A stretch of DNA of 64,000 bases from Microbacterium sp. oral taxon 186 str. F0373. Its GTDB lineage: Bacteria > Actinomycetota > Actinomycetes > Actinomycetales > Microbacteriaceae. Each line of letters starts with the position of its first letter. Within the stretch, counting starts at the first letter, position 1. The position numbers were made by a program, and so were the translations under genes. Location of the stretch: positions 818,876-882,875 of the forward strand of contig NZ_KE150458.1 of the NCBI RefSeq assembly GCF_000411455.1, given 5' to 3'. Under the pieces are notes generated by a model. That model worked only from the letters and a program-made list of their open reading frames with translations, did no database searches and was not told the origin of the DNA. Shown in pieces: positions 16,963 to 24,948 of this stretch.

Positions 16963-18357
16963 TCACCCGAACAGCAGCGCACGCCCAGGCTCGCGCAGGA
17001 TGTCACCGACCGCCGTCAGGAAACGCGACGCCTGCTGACCGTCCACCAGCCGGTGGTCGAATGACAGGCTCAGCGTCATCACGTCACGCAGCACGATGTC
17101 GCCCTCGTGCTCCCAGGGCCGACGGCGCACTGACCCCAGACCGAGAATGCCGGCCTCGCCGGGGTTGAGGATGGGCGTGCCTGCGTCGATCCCGAAGACG
17201 CCGAAGTTGGTGATGGAGAACGTCCCGCCGCTGAGGGCGGACGGGCTCGTGCGTCCCGAACGCGCGGTCTCCGCCAGACGACCGATCTCGTCGGCGAGCT
17301 CGATCAGACTGAGGCTGTCGGCGTCGGCGACGTGCGGGACGACGAGGCCACGCTCCGTCGCGGCGGCGATGCCGAGGTTGACGTAGTGGTACTGGACGAT
17401 CTCCGCGGCATCCTCGTCCCATGCCGCGTTCAGAGTCGGCTCGGCGCGCAGCGCGAGACACACGGCCTTCGCCACCACCGCCATGATGCCGACGCGGTGA
17501 CCGTCCAGTCGCCGGTCGGTGCGCAGGCTCGCGACGAACCGCGTCGCCTCCGTGACATCGACCTCCAGGAACGTCGTGACATGCGGGGCGGTGAAGGCGC
17601 TGCGCACCATCGCCGCGGCCGTGTGCTTGCGGACGCCGCGGATCGGCAGGCGCGTCTCCCGGTCTCCGGCCGCCCGTCCGGCCCCCGCGGGCGGCACCCG
17701 CTGCGCATCAGCCGGCGACGCGCCCGGTGCGCTCAGGGTGCGACCGGCGAGGAACTGGTCGATGTCGTCGCGTCGGATGATCCCGGTGACCCCGGATGCC
17801 TCGATGAGCGCCAGGTCGACGCCGCGCTCACGTGCATAGGCGCGCACCGGCGGAGTCGAGCGCGGACGCTCATCACGCACGTCGTCCCTCAGCGGCGTCA
17901 CCACGTCATGCGGGGCGTCGTGCATGACCTGTGCGGCGGCCGTCTGGGTGACCTGGAGCTCGTCGGGGCGCGCGCCCGCGCGGGCGCGGCGCTGCGGGCG
18001 TCCCGTGCCGCGTGGCGCAGCGCCGTATCCGACGAGGTTCGGCAGCGGGGGCTCGGGCTCCGCTCGCCCGGCGCCCGCGGGCCCCGGCTCGGGCGCGGCA
18101 CCGGGTGTCGACGCGGGAGCCTCGACCTCGAACGCGATCAGAGGAGAGCCCACCTCCACGACGTCGCCGGCGGCGGCGTGGAGCGCGCTCACGGTGCCGG
18201 CGAAGGGCGAGGGCAGCTCGACGATCGCCTTGGCGGTCTCGACTTCGGCGATGGGCTGATTCAGACGCACGTCATCGCCCTGGGCGACGAGCCACTGCAC
18301 GATCTCCGCTTCGGGCAGCCCCTCGCCGAGGTCGGGAAGGAGGAACTCCGCGATCAT
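16963..18357 (-). CDS. bkdC: Branched-chain 2-oxo acid dehydrogenase E2 (dihydrolipoamide acyltransferase)
   Basis: A 464-residue E2. The lipoyl domain (1-80) has Lys43 in EVETAKAIVELPS; an Ala/Pro/Arg-rich linker leads to a peripheral subunit-binding domain (about 168-203, PPVRAYARERGVDLALI) and a catalytic domain with FSITNFGVFG and the active-site SFDHRLVDG near the end. It transfers acyl groups from E1 to CoA. ATG 18357 overlaps the E1beta stop (ATGA). No E3 is encoded here, so the complex must use a dihydrolipoamide dehydrogenase from elsewhere. A branched-chain rather than pyruvate role is inferred from the E1alpha/E1beta split, single lipoyl domain and Lrp neighbour. Confidence 0.9.
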   Translation of the reverse strand: MIAEFLLPDLGEGLPEAEIVQWLVAQGDDVRLNQPIAEVETAKAIVELPSPFAGTVSALHAAAGDVVEVGSPLIAFEVEAPASTPGAAPEPGPAGAGRAEPEPPLPNLVGYGAAPRGTGRPQRRARAGARPDELQVTQTAAAQVMHDAPHDVVTPLRDDVRDERPRSTPPVRAYARERGVDLALIEASGVTGIIRRDDIDQFLAGRTLSAPGASPADAQRVPPAGAGRAAGDRETRLPIRGVRKHTAAAMVRSAFTAPHVTTFLEVDVTEATRFVASLRTDRRLDGHRVGIMAVVAKAVCLALRAEPTLNAAWDEDAAEIVQYHYVNLGIAAATERGLVVPHVADADSLSLIELADEIGRLAETARSGRTSPSALSGGTFSITNFGVFGIDAGTPILNPGEAGILGLGSVRRRPWEHEGDIVLRDVMTLSLSFDHRLVDGQQASRFLTAVGDILREPGRALLFG

Positions 18358-19373
18358 CGCTCCGCCCCTGCCGTCGGCGTGAGGCTGTTCGGCCGGTCGA
18401 GAACGCGATCGACGGCGTCGAGGATCCGGTCGAGATCGGGCAGGTGGTGCTTCTCGAGCTTGGCCGGCGGATACGGGATGTCGTGTCCCGTGACGCGCAG
18501 CGGAGGCGCTTCGAGATAGTGGAAGCACTGCTCGGTGATACTGGCGATGACCTCGGCGCCCACGCCGGCCTCGCCACCGGCCTCATGTGTGACCACCACG
18601 CGACCCGTCTTGCGGACGGATGCCGCGATGGTGCGGTAGTCGACGGGTGAGAGCGAGCGCAGGTCGATGACCTCGATGGAGATGCCGTCGTCTTCGGCGG
18701 CGATCGCGGCATCCAGCGCCGTCGCCACCTGCGCGCCGTAGGCGAGCAGTGTGACGTGGGAACCTTCTCGCTCGACGCGCGCGAGACCCATCGGAGCCGC
18801 ATCGGCCACGTTGCCGTCGAGATCGACCTCGCCCTTGGTGTGGTAAAGCCGTTTGGGCTCGAAGAAGACCACGGGGTCATCGCTGGCGATCGCCTGCTGC
18901 AGCATGGTGTAGGCATCCTGCGGGTTCGACACGGCCGCCACGCGCAGCCCCGCCGTGTGCACGAAGTACGCCTCGGGCGACTCCGAGTGGTGCTCGACGG
19001 CGCCGACGCCTCCCGCCCAGGGGATGCGGATGGTCAGCGGCATGCGAACGCGCCCGCGCGTGCGGTAGTGCAGCTTGGCCACCTGACAGACGATCTGGTC
19101 GAAGGCCGGGTACACGAACCCGTCGAACTGGATCTCCACGACGGGGCGGAACCCGCGCATCGCGAGTCCGACCGCCGTGCCGACGATGCCGGACTCTGCG
19201 AGCGGGGTGTCGATGACGCGCGTGGGGCCGAACTCATCGAGGAGGCCGTCGGTGATGCGGAACACGCCGCCGAGGCGGCCGATGTCCTCGCCCATGACGA
19301 TCACGCGCTCATCGGCCGCCATGGCCCGGTGCAGGCCCACCGTCAGCGCCGCGCCCATCGTCAGCGACGTCAT
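18354..19373 (-). CDS. bkdB: Branched-chain 2-oxo acid dehydrogenase E1 beta subunit
   Basis: A 339-residue transketolase-like subunit with MGEDIGRLGGVFRITDGL, DTPLAESGIVGTAVGLAM and PVVEIQFDGFVYPAFDQI, then a C-terminal transketolase domain (VTHEAGGEAGVGAEV). Together with E1alpha it forms the thiamine-diphosphate heterotetramer that decarboxylates 2-oxo acids. The length matches the family (about 330-340). Its ATG overlaps the stop of E1alpha by 4 nt and its stop overlaps the E2 start, so the three subunits are translationally coupled in stoichiometric order. Confidence 0.93.
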   Translation of the reverse strand: MTSLTMGAALTVGLHRAMAADERVIVMGEDIGRLGGVFRITDGLLDEFGPTRVIDTPLAESGIVGTAVGLAMRGFRPVVEIQFDGFVYPAFDQIVCQVAKLHYRTRGRVRMPLTIRIPWAGGVGAVEHHSESPEAYFVHTAGLRVAAVSNPQDAYTMLQQAIASDDPVVFFEPKRLYHTKGEVDLDGNVADAAPMGLARVEREGSHVTLLAYGAQVATALDAAIAAEDDGISIEVIDLRSLSPVDYRTIAASVRKTGRVVVTHEAGGEAGVGAEVIASITEQCFHYLEAPPLRVTGHDIPYPPAKLEKHHLPDLDRILDAVDRVLDRPNSLTPTAGAER

Positions 19374-20491
19374 CGCGCACTCCCCGCGTCGGCGGCGAAC
19401 GAGTCCAGATACGCCGCAAAACGCGCGCGCTGATGCTCGACGCCGGTGTGCGGTTCGCAGTACACGTCATCGAACACCTCGATCGCTGGGCGCGTGCGCG
19501 CCGCGAGCACCGCCTCACGCATCTGGGCGGCGAGCCCGTCGGCCTCCCGACCGATCACGGCGATCGTGTCGTCGTCGAGGTCGCCGCCGGCGCGCAGGAA
19601 CGCCTCCAGGCGCGTCAGCGGGTCACGCGCCCGCCACGCCTCGAGTTCGTCGCGGTCCCGGTAGCGTGTCGGGTCGTCCGAGGTGGTGTGGGGGCCCATG
19701 CGATACGTCACCGCTTCGAGGAACACGGGCCCCTCCCCGCGACGCGCGTGGTCCAGCGCCCACCGCATCGCCGCTGTGCACGCCAGCACGTCGTTGCCGT
19801 CCACCCGCATGCTGGGGATGCCGAACCCGGGGGCGCGACCGGCGATCGGGAAGCGCGACTGGACCGTGACCGGTTCGGAGATCGCCCACTGGTTGTTGGA
19901 GCAGACGAAGACGACAGGGGCGGTGAACGACGAGGCGAACACCATCGCCTCGTTGACATCGCCCTGGCTGGACGCCCCGTCGCCGAAGTAGGCCACCGCC
20001 ACCTGATCCCCGCCGCCGCGCTGGATGCCCATCGCATATCCGACGGCATGGAGCGTCTGGGCACCGATGATGATCTGGGGAGGTGCGAGGCGGAGCTCGA
20101 AGGGGTCGTACGTGGAGTGCACCTCGCCGCGCCAGGCGAGAACGAGGTCGGCGGGCACTCCGCCGCGAAGGATCGCGATGCTCAGCTCGCGGTAGCTCGG
20201 AAAGAGGAAGTCGTCGGCGCGGCAGGCGCGCGCCGTCCCGACGGCGATCGCCTCCTGCCCCTGAGCAGGCGCCCACAGTCCGAGGTGACCCTGGCGCTGG
20301 AGCGCCACACCCTCGGCATCCATCCGGCGCGCGATCGCCATGTCGCGGTACAGACCGCGCACCGCGGCGCCGTCCAGGTCCTCGACCCAGGGGTCCAGCC
20401 GCGCGTCCGCGATGCGGCACCCGTCGGGGGTCAGCAGTCGCGCCGTGTCGTCGAGCGCGGTCATCGCTTCGTCTGTCGTCAGGGTGTACAT
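19370..20491 (-). CDS. bkdA: Branched-chain 2-oxo acid dehydrogenase E1 alpha subunit
   Basis: A 373-residue E1alpha. The thiamine-diphosphate motif is AYFGDGASSQGDVNEAM to VFVCSNNQ (GDG-X-NN), preceded by GLWAPAQGQEAIAVG and DFLFPSYRELSIAILRG; the phosphorylation-loop region reads YRMGPHTTSDDPTRYRD, as in branched-chain enzymes. ATG 20491 is preferred because AGAGGG lies 9 nt upstream; an alternative ATG three codons earlier at 20500 would touch that site. A promoter with TTGAGC (20597-20602) and TAATCT (20574-20579), 17-nt spacer, is visible upstream. The Lrp-type regulator is divergent. Confidence 0.92.
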   Translation of the reverse strand: MYTLTTDEAMTALDDTARLLTPDGCRIADARLDPWVEDLDGAAVRGLYRDMAIARRMDAEGVALQRQGHLGLWAPAQGQEAIAVGTARACRADDFLFPSYRELSIAILRGGVPADLVLAWRGEVHSTYDPFELRLAPPQIIIGAQTLHAVGYAMGIQRGGGDQVAVAYFGDGASSQGDVNEAMVFASSFTAPVVFVCSNNQWAISEPVTVQSRFPIAGRAPGFGIPSMRVDGNDVLACTAAMRWALDHARRGEGPVFLEAVTYRMGPHTTSDDPTRYRDRDELEAWRARDPLTRLEAFLRAGGDLDDDTIAVIGREADGLAAQMREAVLAARTRPAIEVFDDVYCEPHTGVEHQRARFAAYLDSFAADAGSAR

Positions 20492-20573
20492 CGTCGTCAT
20501 CCCTCTCTGGCTCAGCCGCTGTCTTGTGGACCGCGGCGGCCGCCCGGGCCGGCCTCGTCGCCGGTTGCGTGGA

Positions 20574-20618
20574 AGATTACGTCGAACTGGCACCTAGCTC
20601 AAGCATCTTTGCTCGCGC
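20574..20618 (-). promoter_or_regulatory. bkd operon promoter with an adjacent imperfect palindrome
   Basis: On the minus strand TTGAGC (20597-20602), a 17-nt spacer and TAATCT (20574-20579) form a SigA-like promoter for E1alpha-E1beta-E2, with start near 20567. An imperfect palindrome AGCA-TCTT-TGCT (20602-20613) is centred about 41 nt upstream of that start, the usual place for an activator. Recognition by the divergent Lrp-type protein is inferred. Confidence 0.55.
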
Positions 20619-20668
20619 TGATCATGTTGCCCATGCGGCACCGGCTGCTGCTGGTACAGTTGGGCAGT

Positions 20669-21148
20669 ATGGGATCTCTTGACCGCGTCGACCTCGACTT
20701 GTTGAACGCGCTCGCCGACGATCACCGCGCCACGGTCGTGGCGCTCGCCGAACGGCTCGGGCTGTCCCGCAACACCGTCCAGGCGCGGCTGGCGCGCCTG
20801 GAGCGCGGCGGCGTCTTCCAGTCGTTCGAACGGGCCATCCCCCCGCTCGCACTGGGCCTGCCGATCGAAGCGATGGTGAGCGTCACCGTGCGCCAGGCGG
20901 AGTTGCCCCGCATCACGCAGGCGATCGCGACGCTCCCCGAGGTGGTGCAGGCCTACGGCATGAGCGGGCAGGTCGACCTGCTGGTGCGCGTCGCTGCGCG
21001 CGACACCCAGCACCTGTTCGACGTCGACGCGCGGATCCTCGCGATCGACGGGGTCGAACGCACCGAAACGTCGTTGGTCATGGGCGAAGTGATCGGATAT
21101 CGGATCCGCCCACTCCTGGAGTCGGCACGGGAGGACGCGATCCGCTGA
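20669..21148 (+). CDS. Lrp/AsnC-family transcriptional regulator (BkdR-like)
   Basis: A 159-residue regulator: N-terminal HTH (about 3-60; DRVDLDLLNALADDHRATV, LGLSRNTVQARLARLERGG) and a C-terminal RAM ligand domain (about 70-145; MVSVTVRQAELPRI, VQAYGMSGQVDLLVRV). Divergence from the E1/E2 operon matches BkdR of pseudomonads, an Lrp protein that activates bkd genes in response to branched-chain amino acids. ATG 20669 has TACAGT (20655-20660) 8 nt upstream, so it is possibly leaderless; an upstream in-frame ATG at 20624 lies in sequence without family similarity. Its 3' end overlaps the convergent EamA gene by 71 nt. Confidence 0.9.
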   Translation: MGSLDRVDLDLLNALADDHRATVVALAERLGLSRNTVQARLARLERGGVFQSFERAIPPLALGLPIEAMVSVTVRQAELPRITQAIATLPEVVQAYGMSGQVDLLVRVAARDTQHLFDVDARILAIDGVERTETSLVMGEVIGYRIRPLLESAREDAIR

Positions 21149-22160
21149 CCTCGCCGGGCGAGAACTCGGGCGTCGGCGGCAGCACGGCATCCGCCGCAAG
21201 CGGGGCGAGAGGTGCGGCGCCGGCATCCATTCGCACGAGCACGACCCCCGCCAACAGCACCGCACCGCCGATGATCTGGACCGGCGATGGGGCCTCGCCG
21301 AGGAGGAGCCAGGCGAAGCCGAGCGCGAAGAGCACTTCGCTGAGGCCGATGAACGACGCCAATCGAGCGCCTACGCGAGGCACGGCCATGACCCCGAAGG
21401 CATAGCCGAGGGTCGTTCCGACGGCTCCGACCCACCCGAGGGCGAGGATGCCGGGAACATCGATCCCTCGGAACGTGAGCGTGACGGCCGGCGCGGACAG
21501 GGGCATCGCACCGACGACCGCCAGCAGGAGCATGAGACCGGCCCCGACCATCAGCCCGCCGGCGGCCAGCGCGAGCGGAGGCAGGTCGTCGCCGGTGCGC
21601 TCGCTCATCACGAAATAGACACAGACGCAGAGTGCCGCGCCCAGGGCCAGCAGCGTGCCCAGCAGGTCGAATCGGGCGCCGGTGACGTCGACGACGAGCA
21701 CGAGTCCCACGATCGCGACGACAGATCCGATGATCACGAGTCGCGACGGGGCGCGTCGCGTACGGATCCAGACGAATCCGACGAGCATCACCGGCGCGAG
21801 GTACTGGATGAGAAGCGCGACGGCGACGGGCATGCGCTGCATCGCGGAGAAGAACAGCAGCTGACACCCCAGCACCGGGATGAGCCCGAACGCGACGAGC
21901 GAGAGGGCGTGCCGGCGGAGGAATCCGCGCTCACGCCGCGCCGCACGCACGAGAGCGGGCGACAGGATCAGCGCGGCGAGTCCCATGCGCACGACCAGCG
22001 CCGCCGAGAGCGACCACCCGGCCTCGAGCAGCGGCTTGACCAGCGGTCCGCTCGAAGAGAAGGCGAGGGCCGAGACGACGGCCATGACGATCCCCGTCGT
22101 GCGGGCGGATGAAGCGGTGCGAGACACCGGCGGTCCTCGGGTTCGAGTGCGGGCTGTCAT
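21078..22160 (-). CDS. EamA/RhaT-family (DMT superfamily) transporter
   Basis: A 360-residue membrane protein with about ten hydrophobic segments in two EamA repeats (for example VVSALAFSSSGPLVKPLL and GWVGAVGTTLGYAFGVMA). Such proteins export amino acids or other metabolites; being next to an Lrp regulator suggests an amino-acid efflux role, but this is inference. The last 40 residues are Pro/Gly-rich and hydrophilic, and are encoded opposite the 3' end of the Lrp gene. No earlier in-frame stop exists. It may have arisen by stop-codon loss. Confidence 0.87.
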   Translation of the reverse strand: MTARTRTRGPPVSRTASSARTTGIVMAVVSALAFSSSGPLVKPLLEAGWSLSAALVVRMGLAALILSPALVRAARRERGFLRRHALSLVAFGLIPVLGCQLLFFSAMQRMPVAVALLIQYLAPVMLVGFVWIRTRRAPSRLVIIGSVVAIVGLVLVVDVTGARFDLLGTLLALGAALCVCVYFVMSERTGDDLPPLALAAGGLMVGAGLMLLLAVVGAMPLSAPAVTLTFRGIDVPGILALGWVGAVGTTLGYAFGVMAVPRVGARLASFIGLSEVLFALGFAWLLLGEAPSPVQIIGGAVLLAGVVLVRMDAGAAPLAPLAADAVLPPTPEFSPGEVSGSRPPVPTPGVGGSDIRSLRP

Positions 22161-22215
22161 GACTGAACAGCGAATACACTGGTGACACTATCGCCCGGCG
22201 AGGTCAGGATTCAAC

Positions 22216-22776
22216 GTGGTCTTCATCCATGACACCGAAGTGTCTCTGCGTGCCGCCGCAGCCCTGGTCAACACCCTGCCGGACACCGACACATCCGGCG
22301 TCGACCGCCTCCAGACGCAGGCGGATCTGGCAGCCTACCTCGCCGAGTTCTCCTACACCGGAGCCTTCCGCCGAGATGCCGCCGAGCTCACCGCCGTCCG
22401 CGCGAACCGCTCGCGCCTTCGGGCGCTGTGGGACGTCGATCGCGACCGCGCCGTGCCGCTCGTCAACGCGATGCTGCGCGATGGTCGGGCACTGCCCCAA
22501 CTCGTCATCCACGATCAGTTCGATTGGCACATCCATGCCACGGCGCCCGACGCCCCCCTGGCGATGCGGATGCTCGTGGAATCGGCGATGGCGTTCGTCG
22601 ACGTCATCCGCTCCGATGCGTGGGATCGCGTCCGCGTCTGCGCGGCGGACGACTGCGAGTCGGTCTATGTCGACTTCTCGAAGAACGGTTCGAAGCGCTA
22701 CTGCGACACCGGAAACTGCGGCAACCGCATGAACGTCAACGCGTACCGTCGCCGGAAGGCGCGAGAAAGCGCCTGA
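22216..22776 (+). CDS. CGNR zinc-finger domain protein (ABATE-type putative regulator)
   Basis: A 186-residue protein with an N-terminal ABATE-like domain (VSLRAAAALVNTLPDT) and a C-terminal zinc finger formed by Cys142, Cys147, Cys163 and Cys168, ending in the name-giving CGNR (168-171) and a basic helix (NAYRRRKARES). These are putative stress-responsive transcription factors common in actinobacteria; target genes are unknown. The divergent EamA exporter 55 nt away is a candidate. GTG 22216 is used; TACACT at 22175-22180 may be the -10. The end overlaps the convergent hydrolase gene by 41 nt. Confidence 0.85.
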   Translation: MVFIHDTEVSLRAAAALVNTLPDTDTSGVDRLQTQADLAAYLAEFSYTGAFRRDAAELTAVRANRSRLRALWDVDRDRAVPLVNAMLRDGRALPQLVIHDQFDWHIHATAPDAPLAMRMLVESAMAFVDVIRSDAWDRVRVCAADDCESVYVDFSKNGSKRYCDTGNCGNRMNVNAYRRRKARESA

Positions 22777-23635
22777 TGGCATCCGCGGCCACCTGCGGGG
22801 TCTCGTAGTGGATGAGGTGACCGACGGAGGGGATCTCGACCAGCTCGGCGTCGGGGAACATCCCGCGCAGCCGCCGCTCGGCCTCGATCGGCGTGATGTC
22901 GTCCTTCTCCGCGGCGATCAGCAGCGTGGGCTGCGCGATCGCGGGTGCGAAGCGGCGGATGTCGTTCGAGACGGAGGTGACGAATCCTTCGTACAGCACG
23001 TCGCGATCGTGGAAGAGGGAGAAGTAGGTGTCGTGCTGGTCGTGGATGAAGCGGCGCAGTAGCGGGTCACGGGTCTTGGCCATCGACACGCTCATGACGC
23101 GGACGATCATGCGGTTTCGCAGCAGCGCGTCGCCGAGACGCTGCGGCAGCCTCGCGCCGAGGCGGTAGTAGAGCACCGCGAGTCGCGCGAGGACGCCGCG
23201 CGGGCCCTCCAGCGCCGGCGCGCCGATCGGGTTGACGAGGATCACGCGCGGCGTGTGCAGTCCGGCGGCCGTAGCCGCGGCGACGACGATCGACCCGAAG
23301 GAGTGCCCCAGCACGACGGCTCCCGGCGCCACGGCATCCACGAAGGAGCGCAGCCACTGAGCGTACGCCTCGAGCGTGTGCTCGACCCCCGGAAGGGGCG
23401 GTGTCTGACCGAAGCCCGGCAGATCGGGAGAGATGACCCGGATGCCGTCGAGGAAAGCGACGACCGGTTCCAGTCCGTGATGGTCGCCGCGATACCCGTG
23501 CACCGCGATCAGCGTGATCGGCGCACCCGCATCTCCATACACCCAGTAGGCCGTGCGCGTCCCGGAGATCTCGACCTCCTCGCGCCGCACGGCGATGGCG
23601 GCCAGGCGGTCGGCGTAGGGAGAGGCGACGGTCAC
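22736..23635 (-). CDS. Alpha/beta hydrolase
   Basis: A 299-residue alpha/beta-hydrolase with oxyanion region VHGYRGDHHG, nucleophile elbow GHSFGS (Ser112), acid in EKDDITP and His in SVGHLIHYE near the end. A helical lid lies between about 140 and 215. The fold covers esterases, lipases and haloperoxidase-like enzymes; no substrate is evident. GTG 23635 is preceded at 6 nt by TAGACT (23642-23647), the same leaderless-promoter layout seen in many genes here. It is divergent from the exonuclease gene. Confidence 0.88.
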   Translation of the reverse strand: MTVASPYADRLAAIAVRREEVEISGTRTAYWVYGDAGAPITLIAVHGYRGDHHGLEPVVAFLDGIRVISPDLPGFGQTPPLPGVEHTLEAYAQWLRSFVDAVAPGAVVLGHSFGSIVVAAATAAGLHTPRVILVNPIGAPALEGPRGVLARLAVLYYRLGARLPQRLGDALLRNRMIVRVMSVSMAKTRDPLLRRFIHDQHDTYFSLFHDRDVLYEGFVTSVSNDIRRFAPAIAQPTLLIAAEKDDITPIEAERRLRGMFPDAELVEIPSVGHLIHYETPQVAADAIRRFLAPSGDGTR

Positions 23636-23728
23636 TCCAGAAGTCTAAAAGGCCGCTCCGACCGTCATCGACGCGCGAGCCCGCGCGCCTTCGCGGCGAT
23701 GTCGGAACCCACGCATAGCGTCGGGGGC

Positions 23729-24487
23729 ATGGATACGTGGCAGACGCTCCCCCTCTGGAAGGAGGAACCGGCTACGACGATGCCCGGCACGCCACCGCCC
23801 GCGCACGGGTGGACGGATGCCGTGGGGGTCTTCGACCTGGAGACGACCGGCGTCGACGTCACCTCCGACCGTATCGTCACCGCTCACGTCGGCCTCCTCG
23901 ATGCGAGCGGAACGGCCGTGCGGGCGCAGTCCTGGCTCGCCGATCCCGGTGTCGCGATCCCGGAGGGGGCCACCGCCGTCCACGGCATCACGACGGCGCA
24001 CGCCCGCGCGCACGGCTCCCCCGCGTCCGTCGTGATCGCGGCGGTCGTCGCCGCACTGCGCGATCTGCTGGACGCCGGCATCCCGGTCGTGGCGTACAAC
24101 GCGCCGTTCGACTTCTCACTGCTCAAGTACGAGGCGCTGCGGCACGGCATCCCACCCATCCTGGAGCCGTCGCCGGTGATCGATCCGCTCGTGCTCGACA
24201 AAGCGCACGACCGCTTCCGCCGGGGAAAGCGCACCCTCGAGGCCGTCGCGGCGCACTACGCCGTGCCGCTCGTCGACGCCCACGATGCGGCCGCCGACGC
24301 CATTGCGGCAGGCCGCGTCGCGCAGGCACTGGCACGACGATTCGACATCGACGCCCCGCTCCACGAGCTGCACACCCGTCAGGTCGGCTGGGCGCGCGCG
24401 CAGGCCGACAGCCTCACGGAGTACTTCATCCGCATCGGTCGACTCGACCCGGACGATCGCCTCGACGGCAGCTGGCCCATCCGCTGA
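23729..24487 (+). CDS. DEDDh 3'-5' exonuclease domain protein (DnaQ epsilon-like)
   Basis: A 252-residue nuclease-fold protein. The four acidic residues and His of the DEDDh class are visible: FDLETTGVD (Asp36, Glu38), YNAPFDFSLL (Asp) and LVDAHDAAADAIAAG (His, Asp). A short Trp/Pro-rich N-terminus precedes the domain. It should act as a stand-alone proofreading or RNA/DNA trimming exonuclease; there is no polymerase gene nearby. ATG 23729 is preceded at 7 nt by TAGCGT (23716-23721), suggesting a leaderless mRNA. It converges with rpmE2 at a strong terminator. Confidence 0.88.
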   Translation: MDTWQTLPLWKEEPATTMPGTPPPAHGWTDAVGVFDLETTGVDVTSDRIVTAHVGLLDASGTAVRAQSWLADPGVAIPEGATAVHGITTAHARAHGSPASVVIAAVVAALRDLLDAGIPVVAYNAPFDFSLLKYEALRHGIPPILEPSPVIDPLVLDKAHDRFRRGKRTLEAVAAHYAVPLVDAHDAAADAIAAGRVAQALARRFDIDAPLHELHTRQVGWARAQADSLTEYFIRIGRLDPDDRLDGSWPIR

Positions 24488-24530
24488 CACTCGACCGGCG
24501 ACGCCCGGTGCGTTCGACCGCCCACACGAC

Positions 24531-24556
24531 GAAAGCCCCGCCGAAGCGGGGCTTTC
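24531..24556. terminator. Bidirectional terminator between exonuclease and rpmE2
   Basis: GAAAGCCCCGC (24531-24541), loop CGAA, GCGGGGCTTTC (24546-24556): a perfect 11-bp stem with a tetraloop between two convergent genes. Each strand ends in a short TTTC run. Confidence 0.85.
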
Positions 24557-24568
24557 GCGGGGTTCGGG

Positions 24569-24826
24569 TTACTTGCTCGAACCGCCGAAGTTCTTGAAGC
24601 GCTGGTTGAACTTCTCGACGCGACCGGCCGAGTCCATGATGCGCTGCTTGCCCGTGTAGAACGGGTGCGAGGCGGAGGAGATTTCGACGTCGATGACCGG
24701 GTAGGTCTCGCCGTCGAGCTCGATCGTCTTGTCGCTCGTGACCGTCGAACGGGTCAGGAAGGTCTCGCCGGAGCCGAGGTCGCGGAACACGACCGCCTTG
24801 TACTCGGGGTGGATGTCAGTCTTCAT
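24569..24826 (-). CDS. rpmE2: 50S ribosomal protein L31 type B
   Basis: An 85-residue L31 beginning [16 protein letters not shown] and containing [21 protein letters not shown]. The four zinc-binding cysteines of type A L31 are absent, so this is the zinc-independent form (YkhA-like), which in many bacteria replaces zinc-loaded L31 when zinc is scarce. ATG 24826 is fixed by family similarity; TTAGGA lies upstream. I see no clear Zur box in the 122 nt before it, but there is a stable hairpin that could be a leader structure. A second L31 gene may exist outside the window. Confidence 0.95.
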   Translation of the reverse strand: MKTDIHPEYKAVVFRDLGSGETFLTRSTVTSDKTIELDGETYPVIDVEISSASHPFYTGKQRIMDSAGRVEKFNQRFKNFGGSSK

Positions 24827-24843
24827 GGGGTTCCTAACGTGGT

Positions 24844-24863
24844 GCCCTGGATTTTGCCAGGGC
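24844..24863 (-). promoter_or_regulatory. Hairpin in the rpmE2 leader
   Basis: GCCCTGG (24844-24850) pairs perfectly with CCAGGGC (24857-24863) around a 6-nt loop, ending 17 nt before the rpmE2 start codon. L31 leader RNAs that control their own gene are known in actinobacteria; whether this belongs to that family is not shown by the sequence alone. Confidence 0.4.
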
Positions 24864-24948
24864 GAGGGAAGTCTGTGATGCGGGCGCGGGCGCGCATGCA
24901 CCAAGGATCGATCATACCAGCCCGGGATCGCCCCGATGAACCGGATCC

